From an uncultured Bacillaceae bacterium (lineage in GTDB: Bacteria > Bacillota > Bacilli > Bacillales > Pradoshiaceae): 6,526 bases of DNA. A model generated the notes under the pieces. It was given only the letters and a program-made list of their open reading frames with translations, did no database searches and had not been told where the DNA came from. The stretch is from the NCBI GenBank assembly GCA_904501845.1, contig CAJGCH010000172.1, forward strand, positions 1-6,526. Reading direction: 5' to 3'. Positions 5,462 through 6,526 of this stretch are shown here, piece after piece. The position numbers and the translations under genes are program-made. The first letter of the stretch is position 1; each line of letters starts with the position of its first letter.

Positions 5462-5488
5462 ATATATAAAAACCGACAAAAATGTAAT
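5459..5488 (-). promoter_or_regulatory. Candidate sigma-A promoter of ysmA
   Basis: On the minus strand a perfect -10 TATAAT (5464-5459) has a possible -35 ATTACA (5488-5483, 4 of 6) at 18 bp. The predicted start near 5452 falls inside the FadR-type operator, about 33 bases before the ATG. The -35 is weak, but the -10 and its relation to the operator are convincing. Confidence 0.55.
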
Positions 5489-5550
5489 TATTTTCTCGAA
5501 TAGAGATTCATAGTCTTTGGAAATTTAGCTGACCCACAATATTTTCCTTC

Positions 5551-5580
5551 TTGAAATCTATAAAATTATCATGGTAGTAT
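5551..5580 (+). promoter_or_regulatory. Candidate promoter of the DUF2798 gene
   Basis: TTGAAA (5551-5556, 5 of 6) with an 18-bp spacer and TAGTAT (5575-5580, 4 of 6). The predicted start is near 5587, leaving a leader of about 100 bases before the chosen ATG. It is a modest match. A weaker pair (TTGGAA at 5517, TATTTT at 5540) is an alternative. Confidence 0.35.
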
Positions 5581-5685
5581 AGTGAAATCAGTTTGAGTAG
5601 AGATATTGGTCATTCTTTGGCCAAAAATATATGTCTTTCGATACGTCTGCCATCTGAAATTATATTTATGGAGATGACAAACATT

Positions 5686-6189
5686 ATGAAAGCAGAAACA
5701 AGACTGCCGAGAAACGCAAAGGAAGGGATTCTTTTCTTACTGATTATCTCAATTATTTCAGTCAACACAATCGCTCCGATTATTATGGGGCTAGAACGCG
5801 GCTTCAGCAAAGAAGTCTACATGGATACCTTAAAAATCATTCCATTCATGTGGGTGATTGTTGTACTCTTAGTAAGACTAGTTGCCGGTCCAGTAGTAGG
5901 AAAAATAATGCCAAAATTCGTGGGTCAAACAGATGGTTTTAATGCACGGGTTTTACTGAATACCCTTTTAAATGTAACTGTCCTATCTATGTTGCTATCC
6001 ATTATCGGATCATGGGTCGGCATGGGTGAAATCAGCCTGGAGCCCTTCAAAAACTTCCTTCATATCTGGCCTAGAAACTTCGCGATTGCCTTCTGGATTG
6101 AATTATTGGTTGCACAACCAATTGCGCGTTATGTCATGAAACGTATTCATTTAAAGCAGGATCAGCAAAGAGGAATTGCTCATTCATAA
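5686..6189 (+). CDS. DUF2798-type four-helix integral membrane protein
   Basis: From this start the protein has 167 residues and four predicted membrane helices (about 14-35, 50-74, 90-110, 129-150). It looks like two similar halves, each ending in a related motif: LVAGPVVGKIM (65-75) and LVAQPIARYVM (141-151). This resembles the DUF2798 family, membrane proteins of unknown function, and I propose none. Start choice is uncertain. The frame opens with TTG at 5593, but that codon has no ribosome binding site. In-frame ATGs at 5668 and 5674 also lack well-spaced ones. ATG 5686, giving MKAETRLPRNAKEG, has GGAG 12 bases upstream. The gene is divergent from ysmA and ends before a strong terminator. 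Its frame has a full-length hydrophobic pattern, so it is a real gene. Confidence 0.8.
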   Translation: MKAETRLPRNAKEGILFLLIISIISVNTIAPIIMGLERGFSKEVYMDTLKIIPFMWVIVVLLVRLVAGPVVGKIMPKFVGQTDGFNARVLLNTLLNVTVLSMLLSIIGSWVGMGEISLEPFKNFLHIWPRNFAIAFWIELLVAQPIARYVMKRIHLKQDQQRGIAHS

Positions 6190-6221
6190 TTTTGAAATCA
6201 TACAATCTTGTTTAGTATATC

Positions 6222-6313
6222 GAGGCTGGGATAAAAGTACTTCAGTCAATAATAAACCCGAACTATTAGGCGATATTTTAATAAATATTTCGCCTAATAG
6301 TTCGGGTTTTTTT
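6222..6313 (+). terminator. Terminator with a perfect 20-bp stem and an intergenic-repeat lead-in
   Basis: Two 20-base arms (6254-6273 and 6290-6309) are perfectly complementary around a 16-base AT-only loop, and T7 (6307-6313) overlaps the 3' arm. The stem contains CCCGAACTATTAGGCG. It terminates the DUF2798 gene. About 30 bases upstream is GAGGCTGGGATAAAAG (6222-6237). From memory this phrase starts a recurrent intergenic element in low-GC Firmicutes that ends in a long hairpin, so the whole segment may be one copy of such a repeat. Confidence 0.85.
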
Positions 6314-6361
6314 GATGTTTTCAACAGATTTGTTCATTCTGTATATCATTGTTAATAACCA

Positions 6362-6500
6362 GTGGAATGGAGCGGAGGCTACTCGACTCCTGCGGGATAT
6401 AGAGGGAAGGCTGAGACCCCGCAGGCTCAGCCGAGGAGGCTCAGCTTCCTCCCCGCGGAAAGCGAGTGGCCGCAGCGCAATGGAACGAACTTGTTCTTCC
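6362..6500 (+). repeat. GC-rich structured intergenic repeat, Bacillaceae type
   Basis: This segment is far more GC-rich than its surroundings. It contains phrases I recognise from memory as a dispersed Bacillaceae repeat: GACTCCTGCGGG, GAGACCCCGCAGG, CCGAGGAGGCTCA and CCCCGCGGAAAGCGAGTG. A nested fold is possible: 6377-6385 with 6463-6471 (9 bp, one G-U), 6390-6396 with 6452-6458 (7 bp, one G-U), and 6402-6415 with 6440-6451 (about 10 bp). Competing perfect pairings are 6389-6396 with 6418-6425 and 6409-6415 with 6426-6432. Short open frames across it on both strands show no protein character. Strand is assigned by convention. Edges are approximate and rest on structure. Confidence 0.7.
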
Positions 6501-6526
6501 AACGTAACTAATGAGTAAGGAACAGA

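Noticed and set aside
5593..5685. N-terminal extension of the DUF2798 protein from a TTG start
   Set aside because: No ribosome binding site before TTG 5593. It lies within a few bases of the best candidate transcription start, and the extra residues do not look like the family N-terminus.
6278..6518. Open frames on both strands across the GC-rich repeat and terminator (about 68 and 74 codons)
   Set aside because: They span a terminator and a structured repeat, show Arg/Ser/Pro-rich composition typical of translated GC-rich non-coding DNA, and have no credible start signal.
1..6526. CRISPR array, insertion sequence, phage genes or a defence system
   Set aside because: No spaced direct repeats, transposase or phage-type protein was seen. 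All genes but one belong to a conserved chromosomal cluster.

Overview
The window looks like chromosomal DNA from an endospore-forming member of the Bacillaceae outside the B. subtilis group. The protein-level evidence is a near-identical GerE (74 aa), a GerM sporulation lipoprotein, and the cluster racE - gerM - rph - rdgB/ysnA - ysnB. As I remember it, this is the B. subtilis gene order. Base composition is moderate, ribosome binding sites are strong (AGGAGG type), and TTG and GTG starts occur, all as expected for Bacillaceae.

Layout, left to right. Bases 1-46 are the 5' two-thirds of a minus-strand tRNA-Arg(UCU), cut by the window edge, with its own near-consensus sigma-A promoter (106-134). 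Next come minus-strand genes, listed here in transcription order from right to left: ysmA (hotdog thioesterase), gerE (mother-cell regulator), racE/murI (glutamate racemase), gerM (sporulation lipoprotein), rph (RNase PH), rdgB/ysnA (dITP/XTP pyrophosphatase) and ysnB (YfcE-type metallophosphoesterase). At 5686-6189 a divergent plus-strand gene encodes a four-helix membrane protein of the DUF2798 type. The last 337 bases have no gene. They hold a very long perfect terminator hairpin and a GC-rich structured repeat that I recognise from memory as a recurrent Bacillaceae intergenic element.

Transcription. The minus-strand cluster is not a single operon. A terminator follows racE (overlapping its stop codon), another follows gerM, and a structured terminator-like element follows gerE. 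Only rph-rdgB-ysnB look co-transcribed; rdgB and ysnB overlap by 4 bases (ATGA). gerE has an excellent sigma-K promoter match (CACT, 16 bp, CATACACTA). ysmA has an 18-bp operator fully matching the remembered B. subtilis FadR (YsiA) box, placed directly against its -10 element. This ties the thioesterase to control by fatty acid supply.

The genes serve cell-wall precursor supply (D-glutamate), sporulation (GerM, GerE), RNA 3'-end processing (Rph on tRNA precursors) and nucleotide-pool cleaning (RdgB). I see no clearly novel multi-gene system. The best leads are the FadR-type operator at ysmA, the structured RNA element between gerE and racE where ysmB would be expected, and the GC-rich repeat with two competing folds at the right end.
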